Shown piece after piece: positions 46,284-59,565 of a stretch of 64,000 bases of DNA. The stretch is from Lepturacanthus savala. Taxonomy: Eukaryota; Chordata; Actinopteri; Scombriformes; Trichiuridae. Location of the stretch: positions 23,145,575 through 23,209,574 of the forward strand of contig CM060466.1 in assembly GCA_030544235.1 (NCBI GenBank), in the 5' to 3' direction. Positions within the stretch are counted from its first letter, which is position 1. Every line of letters begins with the position of its first letter. The translations under genes were made by a program, and so were the position numbers. A model generated the notes under the pieces. That model made no database searches. It worked only from the letters and a program-made list of their open reading frames with translations, and was not told the DNA's origin.

Positions 46284-47352
46284 TAGGGTTGCAAAATTCC
46301 AGGAATCTTCAAAGTTTAAAACTTTCCATGGGAATTAACAGGATTAATGTGAATAAATAAAAAAAATGAAGGTTGGCCCTTAACAGCAAACTTAATTATA
46401 GTTCAGGAAAATATATTGTAGCATAATCCTCGATAAAACAATCACAATAAAAAGGATTTTTGAAAATGTGTCCATTGTCATGATTTCCCATCATCATAGC
46501 AATAGGTGTTTCACCTCTTTTTGTCAATACGAGCTGTTTCCAGACCAGTGGAGCCGAGCCGTGAGCTGCTCAGCTACTACTACATAGCTAATGGTATTTT
46601 TTAGTTTCCCTCATCAGACTCAGTTTCCACTGAAACAATACCTGTAACATTATGACATGTGAAGCACATACTAGGGACTACTTTTTTCAGTAAGCGACTG
46701 GGCGGAGTGACACAGTGTGTGACTCAGGCAGTGCCAGCGATGCCGGACGTGTAGCTGCACTAAACGTGCGATTTTGAGATCATTCCGCCGAGCAGAGTTT
46801 GAAGTCCGGATAAATGTTTCTTTTGTAAACAGTTCTGTCTCATAATGCTCCGTTATCTCATAGCGTGGTGAATGTGCAGGTCACAACTTGTCCACCAAAG
46901 CATTTGGCAGTTGCTGGATGTGTATTTGCTAAGTTTAATGATGGAAACCAAAAACTACCATTAGCTGCATCGTAGTAGCTTGCAGCTTTGCTCCACTGGT
47001 CTGGAAACAGCTTGAATTGACAAAAAAAGGTTGCGCACCTATTGCTATGACTATGGGAATCAGGACGATGGGTGAATTTTCAATAATGTTGAACTGTCCC
47101 TTTAATGCATGTACACTCCTCAATCACATGCACACGCTGCTTACTGCAGGACTATTGAGGCCACACCCCCTTCATGCACTGTGCATTCCTCCATCAAATG
47201 CTCAGATGATTTCTAGATCCCTGGAAGCCACACTTTTGAGCTCAAAGCGCAAGGCGCTTAAATTGAATATTTCCAAAATTCCCCAGCTTAACTTCTTCCC
47301 ATGGAAAGTTTCTGGAAATGTACCAGAATTTTTTCACCCCTTTGCAACCCTA
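46284..47352. mobile_element. Non-autonomous hAT-type element with an internal inverted repeat
   Basis: Ends are TAGGGTTGCAAA and its inverted match TTTGCAACCCTA. It is flanked by 8-bp duplications GTTGTAAT (46276-46283) and GCTGTAAT (47353-47360), one mismatch. Inside, AGCTGTTTCCAGACCAGTGG near 46530 recurs inverted near 46990-47012 together with CAATAGGTG/CACCTATTG. This suggests a second MITE (about 46440-47104) nested in the first. No transposase frame. Confidence 0.75.
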
Positions 47353-47419
47353 GCTGTAATATTTAAAAATGACAAGAAAATACAAAATCACAGGAGGAAG
47401 CGCAATGACAAGTTATAGC

Positions 47420-48062
47420 TAGGGGTGTGACGAGATTGCTCGAGATTGCACAAAATTCTGTCTCGCAAGATTTATCCAGCAAGCAGCCAGAATGACGGAA
47501 AACACAGGTATTACTATTGACGACGCCCCCGCCGCTTTTAAATCGTTTGTTTGGCAGCATTTTGGGTTCCCTGCAGAAATGATAAATGGTAAGAGAGTGA
47601 CTGATAAGACACAGACATCATGCAGACACTGTATGCAAACAATGCCGTACAGCGCGGTCAATACGAGCACAATGCAGAGACATTTACAGCACTACCACAG
47701 CTCAGTACTCAAATCAACAACTGCGCCTGCTGACAGAGAAGAACTTTTTGTTTTGCACATATTGTTTGCTCTTGAAAAAAGGACAAATGTATATTTTTTT
47801 CTATATATTTTAACTTTTATAACATTCTATTTTAGTTTCAATTTCTAGAGGAAGAAGTTCATTAAAAGGAAGAAGTTCATTAAAAGTTAACGCTTACAGA
47901 GTTATAAAATCCATGTGCAACTCAGTTAAATAAAAGTCTGTTGTCCAGGCATTCATATAATTTGTAATTTAGTTTTCTTAAAATCTTGTCTCATCTTAAT
48001 CTCGTGAACCCAATCTCGTGTCTCGTCTCATCTCGTGAGCTGAGTGTCTCGTCACACCCCTA
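47420..48062 (+). mobile_element. hAT-type element with 16-bp TIRs and perfect 8-bp TSD
   Basis: Both ends carry TAGGGGTGTGACGAGA in inverted orientation. The 8-bp duplication GTTATAGC flanks it exactly (47412-47419 and 48063-48070). At 643 bp it is an internally deleted hAT copy that keeps the start of a transposase. It sits only 59 bp past the end of the preceding hAT element. Confidence 0.9.
47492..47848 (+). pseudogene. hAT transposase remnant: N-terminal BED zinc finger
   Basis: 118-residue frame inside the element. Residues 15-30 read AFKSFVWQHFGFPAEM, then CRHC (C44, C47) and RHLQHYH (H64, H67, H69). This is the Cys2-His2 arrangement of a BED finger, as in ZBED and hAT transposases. 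The catalytic and dimerisation regions are missing and the tail turns into hydrophobic, AT-rich nonsense, so it is a truncated relic. Confidence 0.75.
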
Positions 48063-48070
48063 GTTATAGC

Positions 48071-48894
48071 GATACATACTTTATAAAGAGGTTTGTCATA
48101 GTTCTTACTCTGAATGCCTCTTGTTTAACGGAGACCTGAGGCGGAGTCATGGGGCGACGGCAGAGCACAGAGGGCTCTGATGGTTAATGAGGAAATGCAA
48201 AAAGGAAATCTAAAAGCCGGGTCTAAAATGAACCCAGAATTCACTGTTATGATGTGTAAACAAAAGTGTTGAGAAATCTCGTCTCTTTATATTGTCTGAC
48301 TCGATTATAGTTGCTCTTTCCCCTGTGGTTTTGTTTGGTATCTTGGTCTTTTCCCTTGTGTTTTCTTGCTCATTTAAAAATTAAAACACCAGGTCTCTGC
48401 AACAGCTGGTAACTTGATGTTAATCGGCCTAGTATGAGATTTGCTGCTGTGTTTCTGCTGACATTAAAACTAAAACATCACCTTTGCTGTCAGACATTTA
48501 CATGTGAAAACAAGGAGACTGTATTTTCAATGAATGTCACATTCCCTGTTTTCTTCCACTCTCTGTCCCTGGAGGTTTATTTTATCAATTCGAATGACTA
48601 ATTCTCTTTTTAAAAAATAAATCTAAATTTTTTAAAAATAATATTTAAGTGACAAAACCTAAAAATGCTGAAAAAAGTAATGGTTTAAATGTCTTATTAT
48701 CCATGAAATCCATTATCATGTATTATGTGTTTTGAATGAAAAGAAAAAGTAGGACCAGTATAAGACAAGACGAACATCAATGTTTAGTTATAGTTTTTTC
48801 CCTGTCTAAATGTTTAAAATGAATCATTTTAACATCAGTGTAGATTTCTGTGTTAATAAGGACAGAGAGAAATAATCTGTGGAAAATATTAACA
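48071..48894. other. Spacer between hAT element and gene D 3' end
   Basis: AT-rich, no gene recognised. Confidence 0.65.
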
Positions 48895-48900
48895 TTTATT
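48895..48900 (-). terminator. Polyadenylation signal of gene D
   Basis: TTTATT on plus, AATAAA on minus, about 310 nt past the gene D stop. Confidence 0.65.
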
Positions 48901-49208
48901 GTTTCTTTCTACTGATTAAGAAATTGAAGTGAGGTGCCTCAGACCTTCACGTGAAAATAAAATTTGATTTTACCAATTACATAAAAAGTGGAGCAGCATC
49001 ATATTATCACATTAACCGATATCAAACCTTCGTAAATTTTTTCTGCTCTGGAAAATACAAACTCAGGACAATGCAGGACAGAGTATAGGCGGGGGTCAAA
49101 TAAAGTGCATGAGAAGAGAGAGCTCTGGATTTTTATTTTCCAGGTCAAACTACTAAATCATCAAACGCTGCCTCCTCTCTAGAGAAGACAAGTCAGAGAT
49201 TTAGAGGT

Positions 49209-49559
49209 CTAGACAATTCCGTATTTGGCCAGGTCGCTGAGCTCCATGTCCCCGAAGGCTTCCCATGGGCAGATCACTGTGATGTCGGTGCCGAGACCCT
49301 CCATGCCGGGGATGTCGTCTCCGAATCTGAATGGATGAGACACAAAGTTCTGATGAGTTCAAACTGACAGAGAAATAGAAATGGTTTTACTTTGGTTCCT
49401 GAAAGATTCTTTTCAGATGCAGAAAAGACTTGTGCTCTTAAATCCATCTCACCCCTTCTGGCCTGGTTTAGGGGCCTTGCTCTTGAATGTGCGCATGGCC
49501 CTCTGCTTGAATTTGGGAGGAGCCTTCTTGTCGGCGGGAGCAGCGACAGCGATGTCCAT
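49209..49559 (-). CDS. PDE6 inhibitory gamma subunit, gene D
   Basis: Minus strand: coding exon 1 at 49453-49559 (ATG at 49559) and exon 2 at 49209-49326. The protein is identical to A, B and C. It carries two synonymous differences from gene A (GCT for GCA in VAAP, AGC for AGT in ELSD). Like gene A it has the duplicated first-intron segment (49720-49780 and 49915-49975) and the short post-stop sequence CCTCTAAATCTCTGACTTG. The 5' UTR exon starts at 50306. Confidence 0.93.
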
Positions 49560-50305
49560 TTCGTTTAGTTGCTGAAAAACAAAAAGAGGAAAAAAGAAAA
49601 CTTATGAAACTTAACACACTTAGTCTGACACTGTTCATTTATTCTGCAACTTTTACTCTCTGGTTTTGTTACTTTATATCTTTTCTTACATAAAGCACTT
49701 TGAACTGCATTGTTGTTTACAGATAAGCATGTTTCCGCTTCCAACAACCAATAATCTCTATATCATCTCTGTGACTGTTACTCTGAAAACTATATTTTAA
49801 TCCACTTCAGACCAAGCACCAGACCAGTCACTAAAGTTTACAAAATTATAAATTAAGTTTAATTCATTTATATTTTTTCTTCTTGTTGTCTTATATAAAG
49901 CACTGTAAATTACATTGTTGTTTACAGATAAACATTTTTCTGCTTTCAACAACCAATAATCTCTACATCATCTCTGTGAATACTCTAAACTGTACTTCTA
50001 AAAGTTTACAGAACATTAATAAAGTATAAAGCCAATGTTAAAAACTGTTCATCTAAATCCATCAGTTGAGGAACCTTCAGACGTTGTTAAACAGCAGCAG
50101 CAGAAACACCAACTACTCTAAACTAGAATAAAATCCTCTTATTAAAGATCTCAGGCCTCATTCCATAAAATGAAATATCCATTCCTCCGTCTCTTTCCTT
50201 TCTGCTGCGAGTGTGAAGAATCTGAAATAAAAACTACATGTTCTAAAAGCAGCAACAGCCTCTGATTCCAGCTGAAGAGCTGAGTAAAGTTCAGTTCCAT
50301 CTCAC

Positions 50306-50640
50306 CTTTTGTTGAGGCTTCAAAGTGCCTGATGAGCTGGGAGGTTTCTCTCTTGTGGCGTTTCTCTCACTGTCCAACTCTCCCTTTTAAAGTGGTCTGA
50401 GCTGGTTAATCCACTCACATGTTAATTGGGTCATGACTTCATGTGCTAACTGTGCTCTTTCCTCTTCTGTAGCAGCTCAGCCACAAATACATGAGAACAA
50501 GGACAAGGAGATATAAATACAACAAGGTGGAGGTAGATTCTGTCTGTCAACATGACAACTGACAGGAATTAGCATCATTATCAAGCTGAAGCCAAACAAA
50601 CCTGATCAAACACATTTATTGTCTGTGTGTATCTGTCCAC
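50306..50640 (-). promoter_or_regulatory. Promoter and 5' UTR exon of PDE6-gamma gene D
   Basis: Reading minus: GGATTAA (50412-50406), TTTAAAAG (50391-50384), 5' UTR exon ending at 50306 before GTGAGA. The homology with the gene B flank continues to about 50760. Confidence 0.7.
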
Positions 50641-50859
50641 CACTTCAACTTTAATAAAAATCACAGTTGATATCAGTCATTTTGCTATGGAGTCACTAGT
50701 TGAGAGAATTGTTGAGTGAAAGTTGACTTAAAGTTGAAATGTTGGACTTTGGAGTTTATGTTCCTTTATTTTCTCCCATAGAATAAATTCTTCTGTCTTA
50801 AAAAAATCAAAAGAATAAAACACATACATTTACATCATCATACACACATACACAGTCAG

Positions 50860-51190
50860 TATTGGGTGCTGTAACACAAATACTGAGTTCTTCTTTAATG
50901 TCATATCACTTCCTGACTCCTTCATTGTTTCACTCTATTTTTTACCTCAGTATCAAATGAAGAAACACCTCAACCTCATCAAATCTGTGATGCTGCTGGA
51001 AACTGTGGAACTTTTCTCATCCAGTTGAGGATGAGACATGAACAGTTTCTTTTTTTTTTTTTACATAACATGATTATACTGAATCAAAGCCTAATGATTC
51101 AGCACTTGTCTTCATCAGTTCACCTCAGTTCATGCCATGAGGAGAGGGATTAAGAGATGAATGGTTAAATGCTCTTTATTTGTCACTACA
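50860..51190 (+). repeat. Locus-specific flank block, copy 4
   Basis: Same block as at 37.1, 41.05 and 43.4 kb, starting near TGGGTGCTGTAACACAAATA and including CACCTCAGTTCATGCCATGA. Confidence 0.75.
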
Positions 51191-51330
51191 GCCAGATGGA
51201 GGTGGAGGCAGATTCTGTCTGTCAACGTGACAACTGACAGTAATTAGCATCATTATCAAACTGAAGCCAAACAAACCTGATCAAACACATTCACTTTGTC
51301 TATGTGCGTATCTGTCCACCACTTTAACGA
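51191..51330 (-). repeat. Orphan fragment of a PDE6-gamma upstream flank
   Basis: Resembles 50528-50645, the sequence upstream of gene D, in the same orientation (for example CAAACTGAAGCCAAACAAAC versus CAAGCTGAAGCCAAACAAAC). No promoter box or gene is attached, so it looks like the stub of a deleted or incomplete further unit. Confidence 0.65.
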
Positions 51331-51339
51331 TATCACAGT

Positions 51340-54300
51340 TAATATTGGTCATAGATTTGTTTTGCTACGGAGTCACTATATTTTTAGTTAAATTAATTGA
51401 GTTGAATTGCATTGTGGGTAATGTTGGAATGAGGTTTTGATAATGATAAAGTATGGAATAAAAAAACATTGCTCGTTCTGCTACATCAATTTGACAAATT
51501 TGACAATGTTATAATAATGCAATGCAGGATCCATGGCATATCAGTTATTGATAATGCAACCGCAGAAAATACTCAGGCCATCAAGAGAAGAGAACCATAG
51601 ATTTTATAGTTAAATGCAGAGAAGTAAAAAGTCATTTGCTTGGCACTTCTACTGAAGTAGAAATTGCTCAGTCCATACTGTGTTTTGCAGAAAGTGACGA
51701 TCTGTAATGAACACTTTAACAGCTCCTCCGGTAACATTTTAGGTAAACAGCCAGAGTTAAACTGTTGTGTTGTTTGTTGGTGTCCGTCTCGCCTCCAGAT
51801 ATCAATGTGCATTTGTGTCAGTGCACCCATTAGCAGCTCCAGCCTTTAAACAGCGAGCACACAAAGGGACAGTGCCCGGTGCAATGTAGCATAAACATAA
51901 CATCAGCTCAAACCGTTTGGCCTCTTCATCACCGGGGACCTGAGGGGGAGCCGCACAGAGGTGTAAAGAAGGAAGGTAAGTACAGGATTGAAGATTAAGG
52001 AGGGAATACAAAAACAAAAGCTGAGTTAATCCACATTTCATTACTGTTACTAAAAGCCTTTCAAAACCTCAGAGATACATCAAAGCGTCAACTCCAGATT
52101 GTTGATTGAGCTCAGGAGCAGCAGGAGAATTTATGAGTTTATGTTGCACCATCACAATAGATAACACTTCATTTTCTTTAAAACTGTAACTTTGTTCCTG
52201 TAATTATTTTTGTTATTTTTTGATTATTCCCCCTTTAATCAACTGTTTTTAAATGTTTTTGTTTTTAATTTCAATTTCTTCATGTTTGCTTTTAATGTTT
52301 TATGTAAAGTACTTTGAATTACCTTGTTTTAAATTGGTCTAAATGTTCTAAATTATCACATAATAGAACTCAACAAGAAAAACAACAGATTTCCTCTTCT
52401 CTGTAAAACCAAAACAGTTCTTAGTAATTGTCGGCCGATGGGCTTGAAAAGGAAACCTGTGTAAATACCATCACATGTTTTGTTGACACTGCTGCCATGG
52501 AAAATGACTAAGGCTTTCTTGTGTTAATTGAGCCTCAGGTGTTTAGTGAAGCTGCCAAGTCGCCTTAGAATGAGATTATTAGTCTTGGCCCGTCAGTGCA
52601 GCTCCTCTGCTCCTTGTTGTAGCTCCATGGAGTCGCAACAGCTGCATCTGCTGGTTACTGAGAGGAAAAGTCAGTTCACTGCAGTGATGTTACACAAAAA
52701 TATTTCACGTATTTAGCGTTTGTGTATTTAAACTTGGCGATCCCAACCTGTATGTGTCAGAAACTGCAGTAAAATCATCCTCTTTTTAAACTCTGGCTAC
52801 AGGATTAGATTTTGCAGAGTCACAGAAAGCACATACAGTAGTAATCTCAGGTAAATCCCTTAATATTTATTTATTCTCTGTGCAGCACTGTAAATTTGTT
52901 GTGTTTTTTAAACGTATTATATAAATATTAGTTGCCTAATTAGTGGCCTAATTTTCTATATGTACACTATTCAATCCTGATTCTGAAAAACAAATTTTAT
53001 GGCTCCCATGAGCAATTTGAAGCAGCTTTGGCATTTCTCTTGTCCTGTATGTGTCATGAGTATACAGAAGTATGTGAGTGAATATAGGTCTGCAGTGTCT
53101 GCTTCAGTATTATCTTCACAATAGGCTGCTATTCTGGCTAAAACCTAGTAGTGTAAACCTTTTATACTGCAGTTTTATGCTTTAAAATTGTTAGTGTGTA
53201 ATTGATCTGCATTGAAGTGTTCTATGTGGAAACATCTGACCACATGTAACCAACAACTAAACCTTTATGTTAAGAAATAACTGCTTTTTGCATGTAAAGC
53301 AATGTAAGCTGTAAGAAAACAAAAAAATGGCAGCTACAAGAAAAATGAACTGTCACATCATTCTTAAAACTATCATGCATAGCGAGAAAATATACACTAC
53401 TGACTGAAAAGTGGTATACCGCTGGTGTGAAACACGCATCTCAGTATTACAGATTAGTAGAAATTTGACCATCTTGGTGAATCCATTTTCATAATGAGCT
53501 CATTTCACTTTGATTATGTAAGCATGTGCAATTCTGAGAAACATCTTTCCGTGTCATAAGTGTATGTGTGCCACAGTGGAGTGTAGTATTACTGCTGACA
53601 ATGAGGAATGGCAAATCTTTTCCCTCTAATTGCAACCTAGACATACAGAAATCCCTCACAAACCAAACCGTACCCGTAAATCATGTTTAATTGGTAAAAA
53701 AACACTTCCTCAGAGACCAGCAAGTCCTTGTGCGGCCTGTGTATAAGTCTCTAGTCTCTGGTTTCTTCTCCTACGTTCTTTTCTCTAATCAATTATTAAT
53801 CTTCTAACATCACGTGTCCTTCACAGATTCCACCAGCAGATCTGCACGTCAACAACTCAACAGAGTGCAGAGTCAACATTGCAGAACCTGGAATGCTCCA
53901 GGTGACGCCTGTCAGGAGATTTCTAAGTTTGTCACTAAGTTTGTTGCTAAGTTTACTTTGCTCTGACACGAAGGTCCGACTGTTCACTCAGTGGCGAGCT
54001 GAGCTGACAGCTTGCAGGCTGTAATAAGATTGGGAATTGTCCCATATGGGCCAGTACAGACAGATATGGCACATGTGAGGTTAGCTATGTGTGAGCTTTT
54101 GTTAGTCAGAGCTGTTTTGCTGACACTAAAAAATGTCCTTGATTACTGTTTACAGGCAGAATATGCTGCACACAGTGTTGTTTTACAGTGCCAAATGAAC
54201 AATTTGCACAAAGTACAAAAAGTGTTTTTTAATCCAGTATGCTTGCATTCATAAAATTCTTTAACACTGCACCCACCAACAACATGTTTTCTTAAAGTAA

Positions 54301-56812
54301 AATCTATATATTTTAAATTATTTCCACCTAATTCAGCCGATACATATTCCATATCTGCAGGAATATGTGCAGTTATTATAAACAAGCAGCTCCCACCTCA
54401 TTTTATTTTTCTTTGATGTTGTTTCCAGTAATTCTGTTACAAATATTAAGCTCAATGAGTCATTAGTTGACCTGGTTTCCTTTGCTAGTTTGTTTAGATC
54501 ATGAACAAATACTATAATCATAGTTTTTGTGGAAAATATCCGACTTCTTTCCCAATTTCATTCTGGTTACAGACACCTGCTAATTATTATTTTATTTCCG
54601 TGCATCGCCCACATGGATGAAGGATTTTTCAGTGTCATACTGATAAATTAAAGTGTCAGAGAGCATCCCCGTCCTCTGCAGACTCCTGACAAAACCAAAA
54701 TCCACCCACCAAGAAATCTATACTGCAAATACTCCCACACAGTTGACACGGTAATGTGATCCACTTCATATTAATCCTTATCCATCAACACCAAGACCAA
54801 GACAAAGCAAACCACTCAAAAAAAGACACAGAAGCTTTCGAATAAAATGCTGAAATTCTGATTCATTTAATTTTCTTTCAGTTTTAGGCTCTAAATGTGT
54901 TTATATGTTTCTTTTAAATAAAACATTTGCATTTGCATGTGCGCGTTGCCCGAGTCAAACTCCTGGCAGCGTCGGTCCGGAGATTTATTCCACCACAAGA
55001 TGTGAGACAAGAGCATGTTTGACACGCGCTGTGTGTGCCTAACAGGGTTAAAGGTTGCATAACGGAGATTGGAGAAATTGTGACAGCTTTAACGTGGCCA
55101 CAATCTAAATACCAGCAGTCTATCAGGCCGAGGTTTACCAGCCTGACATCACGTCTCTCACCACAAAATTCTCCTCTGCATGTAAATTTGGAAGAAGCAT
55201 AAAGTCTGTCTGATCTGCTGGGGCCACTCGCACAATAACTGTGTAGAGGATAATTTCAGAGGAGAAAATCTGTCTTCCTTAATAGCTATCCAGCAACCCT
55301 CCTGTAAAACTGCAAAATAAAGCTGTTTTTATAGAGGAAGGGTTTTAAGATTAAGGTCGAGATTGTGGTTCAAAAAGTGTCATGTCAGTAGCTCTTAAAT
55401 TAACTTTAAGGCTAAAAAAAAATGTATGCCAAAGCAAAGAATCTTAACATTCCCTTTCCCTTAAATAACACTAACAGAGGGAGAAGCTTTTTTAGTCCAG
55501 AATTAAATGAATCTAAACCCAAAATACAACAGAGGAAGAAAAGAAGAAAAAAAGATAAAAATTGTGACATTTCAATGATTAAAAAACACAATTTATGTGC
55601 AATTTACATGTTTTAACATGTTTGATCAACATTAAGGAAACAAGTAATGAAATAATTTGAATTGCCTGCTCCAAAAAAGAAAAGTCTTTTTGTATGTGAC
55701 AAATTGAAGAACTTGTGTGATAACAGAGCACAGTCATGCTGATTTATTTGGATTCTTGTCAAATTTCATCAAATACATCCTTCACCCTTAGAGTCCACCC
55801 ACATATAATTGGAGGATTTATTCATTCAGTTATTAGTAAAAGTGAGTTAAAGATGAAATGCCACGATAAAGGAACTCGTATCATTGAGCCTGTGTTGCTA
55901 AACTTCTATTTTAATTATTGCCACTGTGTTGTAATTCTAGCGTCTCCTTTGTTTATTTGTAGCATCAGTTATATATGTGCCTGTAATTTGAGCCTAAATT
56001 GAATTTCTTTGTCTCTTTCTTGCTTGCCTCTGCATCCTTCTCATTCCAAATGTTCCCTGTTTTGTGTCAGGAATGCTATAAACATGAACTTTACAGAAAA
56101 GAGTAGCATGTGTCAGCATTGTTATAAAGGTTGTAGAATGCAGCTCAGAACAGACAGTTTTAAACCAGAAATGTGTAATAAAATTTGAAAGGAGCTGTGT
56201 ATGCAGAGATGCCAGCGATACCTACAATAAGAAGCTATGGTTGATGCATTGGAATTAAAGTGAAAGAAATAGAGATATAGAGGATATAAATATTAATCTA
56301 TTTGGTCTTCATTACAAGACAACATCCCTGCTGAAAGTCATTGAAATGTACAGAACAAAACCTTTTTTTTAATCATTTTTTATTGCACTGGGCTGTGATG
56401 ATGAGCATTTCTAGGAAGCGCTAAGCGGTGCTCACCTGAGAAGAGTTGCACGCTCATGCAGCAAACGTCACTGTGACGTCTGTGTATGTGAATTGCACAG
56501 AAGTCATAAGTCTCTGATGTTAAGTGTTGCCCTAATTTGCAGCATTAGTGTTGCTCTGCTTTGTTTTAAGCCCCATGTGAACATAGGATTCCCATGTCGT
56601 CATAATACATCTGCCTGTGAGGTGGGATTTTCCACAGCTTGAAACTGTACAGATTTAAATTGAATGAATGGGACAAGGTCAAAAAACAAACACTGCTGCC
56701 TACTGTTACTGTAGCTGCTCTTTTACCTGGAGACTGCCTTTCAACTTTATGCATGTACTTTATTTCATGCATGTAAATATATCTATCAGTTGAGTCACTA
56801 ACAGTCATCTTA
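51340..56812. other. Long region without a recognised gene
   Basis: About 5.5 kb of AT-rich DNA. The short frames here have no family resemblance. No tRNA, rRNA or clear transposon was recognised by reading. Confidence 0.5.
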
Positions 56813-57981
<1,169 letters not shown>

Positions 57982-57991
57982 TACACACACA

Positions 57992-58065
<74 letters not shown>
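57982..58065. repeat. (CA)n microsatellite
   Basis: About 40 CA units with one CAGA interruption. Confidence 0.97.
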
Positions 58066-58068
<3 letters not shown>

Positions 58069-59560
58069 AGACATCTCTGTGAAAAAAGCATAACATAATG
58101 AATTTAAACATATACATACATATATATTACTACTTACAAATTATTCATTCTTTCATTTCATTTCATTCATTTAATTTAATCTCTTCAACTATTTCCAGGT
58201 ATTAATAGATGGTGATGTAGCATGCAGACAACTTCTTGTCATTTGTTTTAATGCAGCAATGCATATTAATATAGACAAGTATTTATCTTCTTCCTTCACA
58301 CAGTTCTGATTTATATACTTGTGACTATTTCCTGAACTACCAACCAACAGTTTAAAAAAAACATGTGCATGTTTGCTTCCTGCTCCACACATTTTCTCCA
58401 ACATTCGGCCACTTCCTGATTAACTGCAATTTTTAAAACGATTTATGTTTTTACAAAAAGCCTCACAATCATTTTTTGGGGCAAATTATTTCCAAAATTT
58501 GTCTTGTTGTGTTGTTTTAGACCTTTTACATCCCTCTTTCCAGTAAAAGTGTTTGGACCTAATTTATTCAAACCCACGCAGTTACCCAAAGAGAAAGTTT
58601 ACAGGGTTCAGACTGAAACTGTTGCTACCGTCTTTTCCTTAAAGAGGTCGTTGTATTTTAGTGCCTACAGCTGTTTTTTCTGCTCTGTGGTCGACCAACG
58701 TGTAACTTGTATGCAATTTTTAGGACATTCCTTTTCAGGGGGGAAAATGTTCAAAAGTGCTCAATCAGACTTGATATAAAACATTTTTTAAGTTTTTGTA
58801 ATTATTGGTGTTATTGATTAAAACTGAAAATCACAGTTTTTAGCGTAACTTTTTTGTACCTTGGTGATCATTCAGAGGCATCGATACTTATGTTATACTT
58901 CTTTCTTTAGACATTTACTATATTTACTCATAATAAATCCTGCCAACACTACTCTAGCTATTAATAATTAATTAACTAATTAACTGGTGAACATGATGAA
59001 AAACACATGACATAGTGACATTTCATCATCAACTTTTCACAGCAAAATCTAAAGTTATTCAGTGGATTAAACCTTTTTCTCATAACAAAGTTTTTTTTTC
59101 CTTCAGTATAAATTCTTCACATATACAGTATTTGTGTGAAATACTGAAATACTACATTTTACCAATAGCACCTTAGAAATGTACCCAACTCTAAATGCCT
59201 ACTCTAATTCAGGATGCGTTTTACTGTGTGTCTGCATGGTGGTGAATGTCTCGGGTAGGAGTTGTGTCCCTCATGTGGTGAACACACTAGTTGCAGCCTG
59301 GTTAATCTGTGTTTCTTCACTGGTTCCACGTCTATTTGCAGCCTGCCTGAGGATAACGCAGGACTATTACCCAACAGAGCCTTCCACCCACAGCAGATTT
59401 ATGTAACACGCTGCAGCGCAAGACATTTTGAGAGCAAAGTTGTTAAGAAGACGCTACTAACAAGACAAAAGGTGAAAATGTCGTGTGCACACATAGGATG
59501 CAAAGAAAACAATCCAGGAAAATCCATTGATCATTATTGACCTATTCTGCCATCGCACAG
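58066..59560. other. No gene recognised
   Basis: Ordinary non-coding sequence upstream of the candidate promoter at 59566-59716. Confidence 0.55.
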
Positions 59561-59565
59561 ACCCA

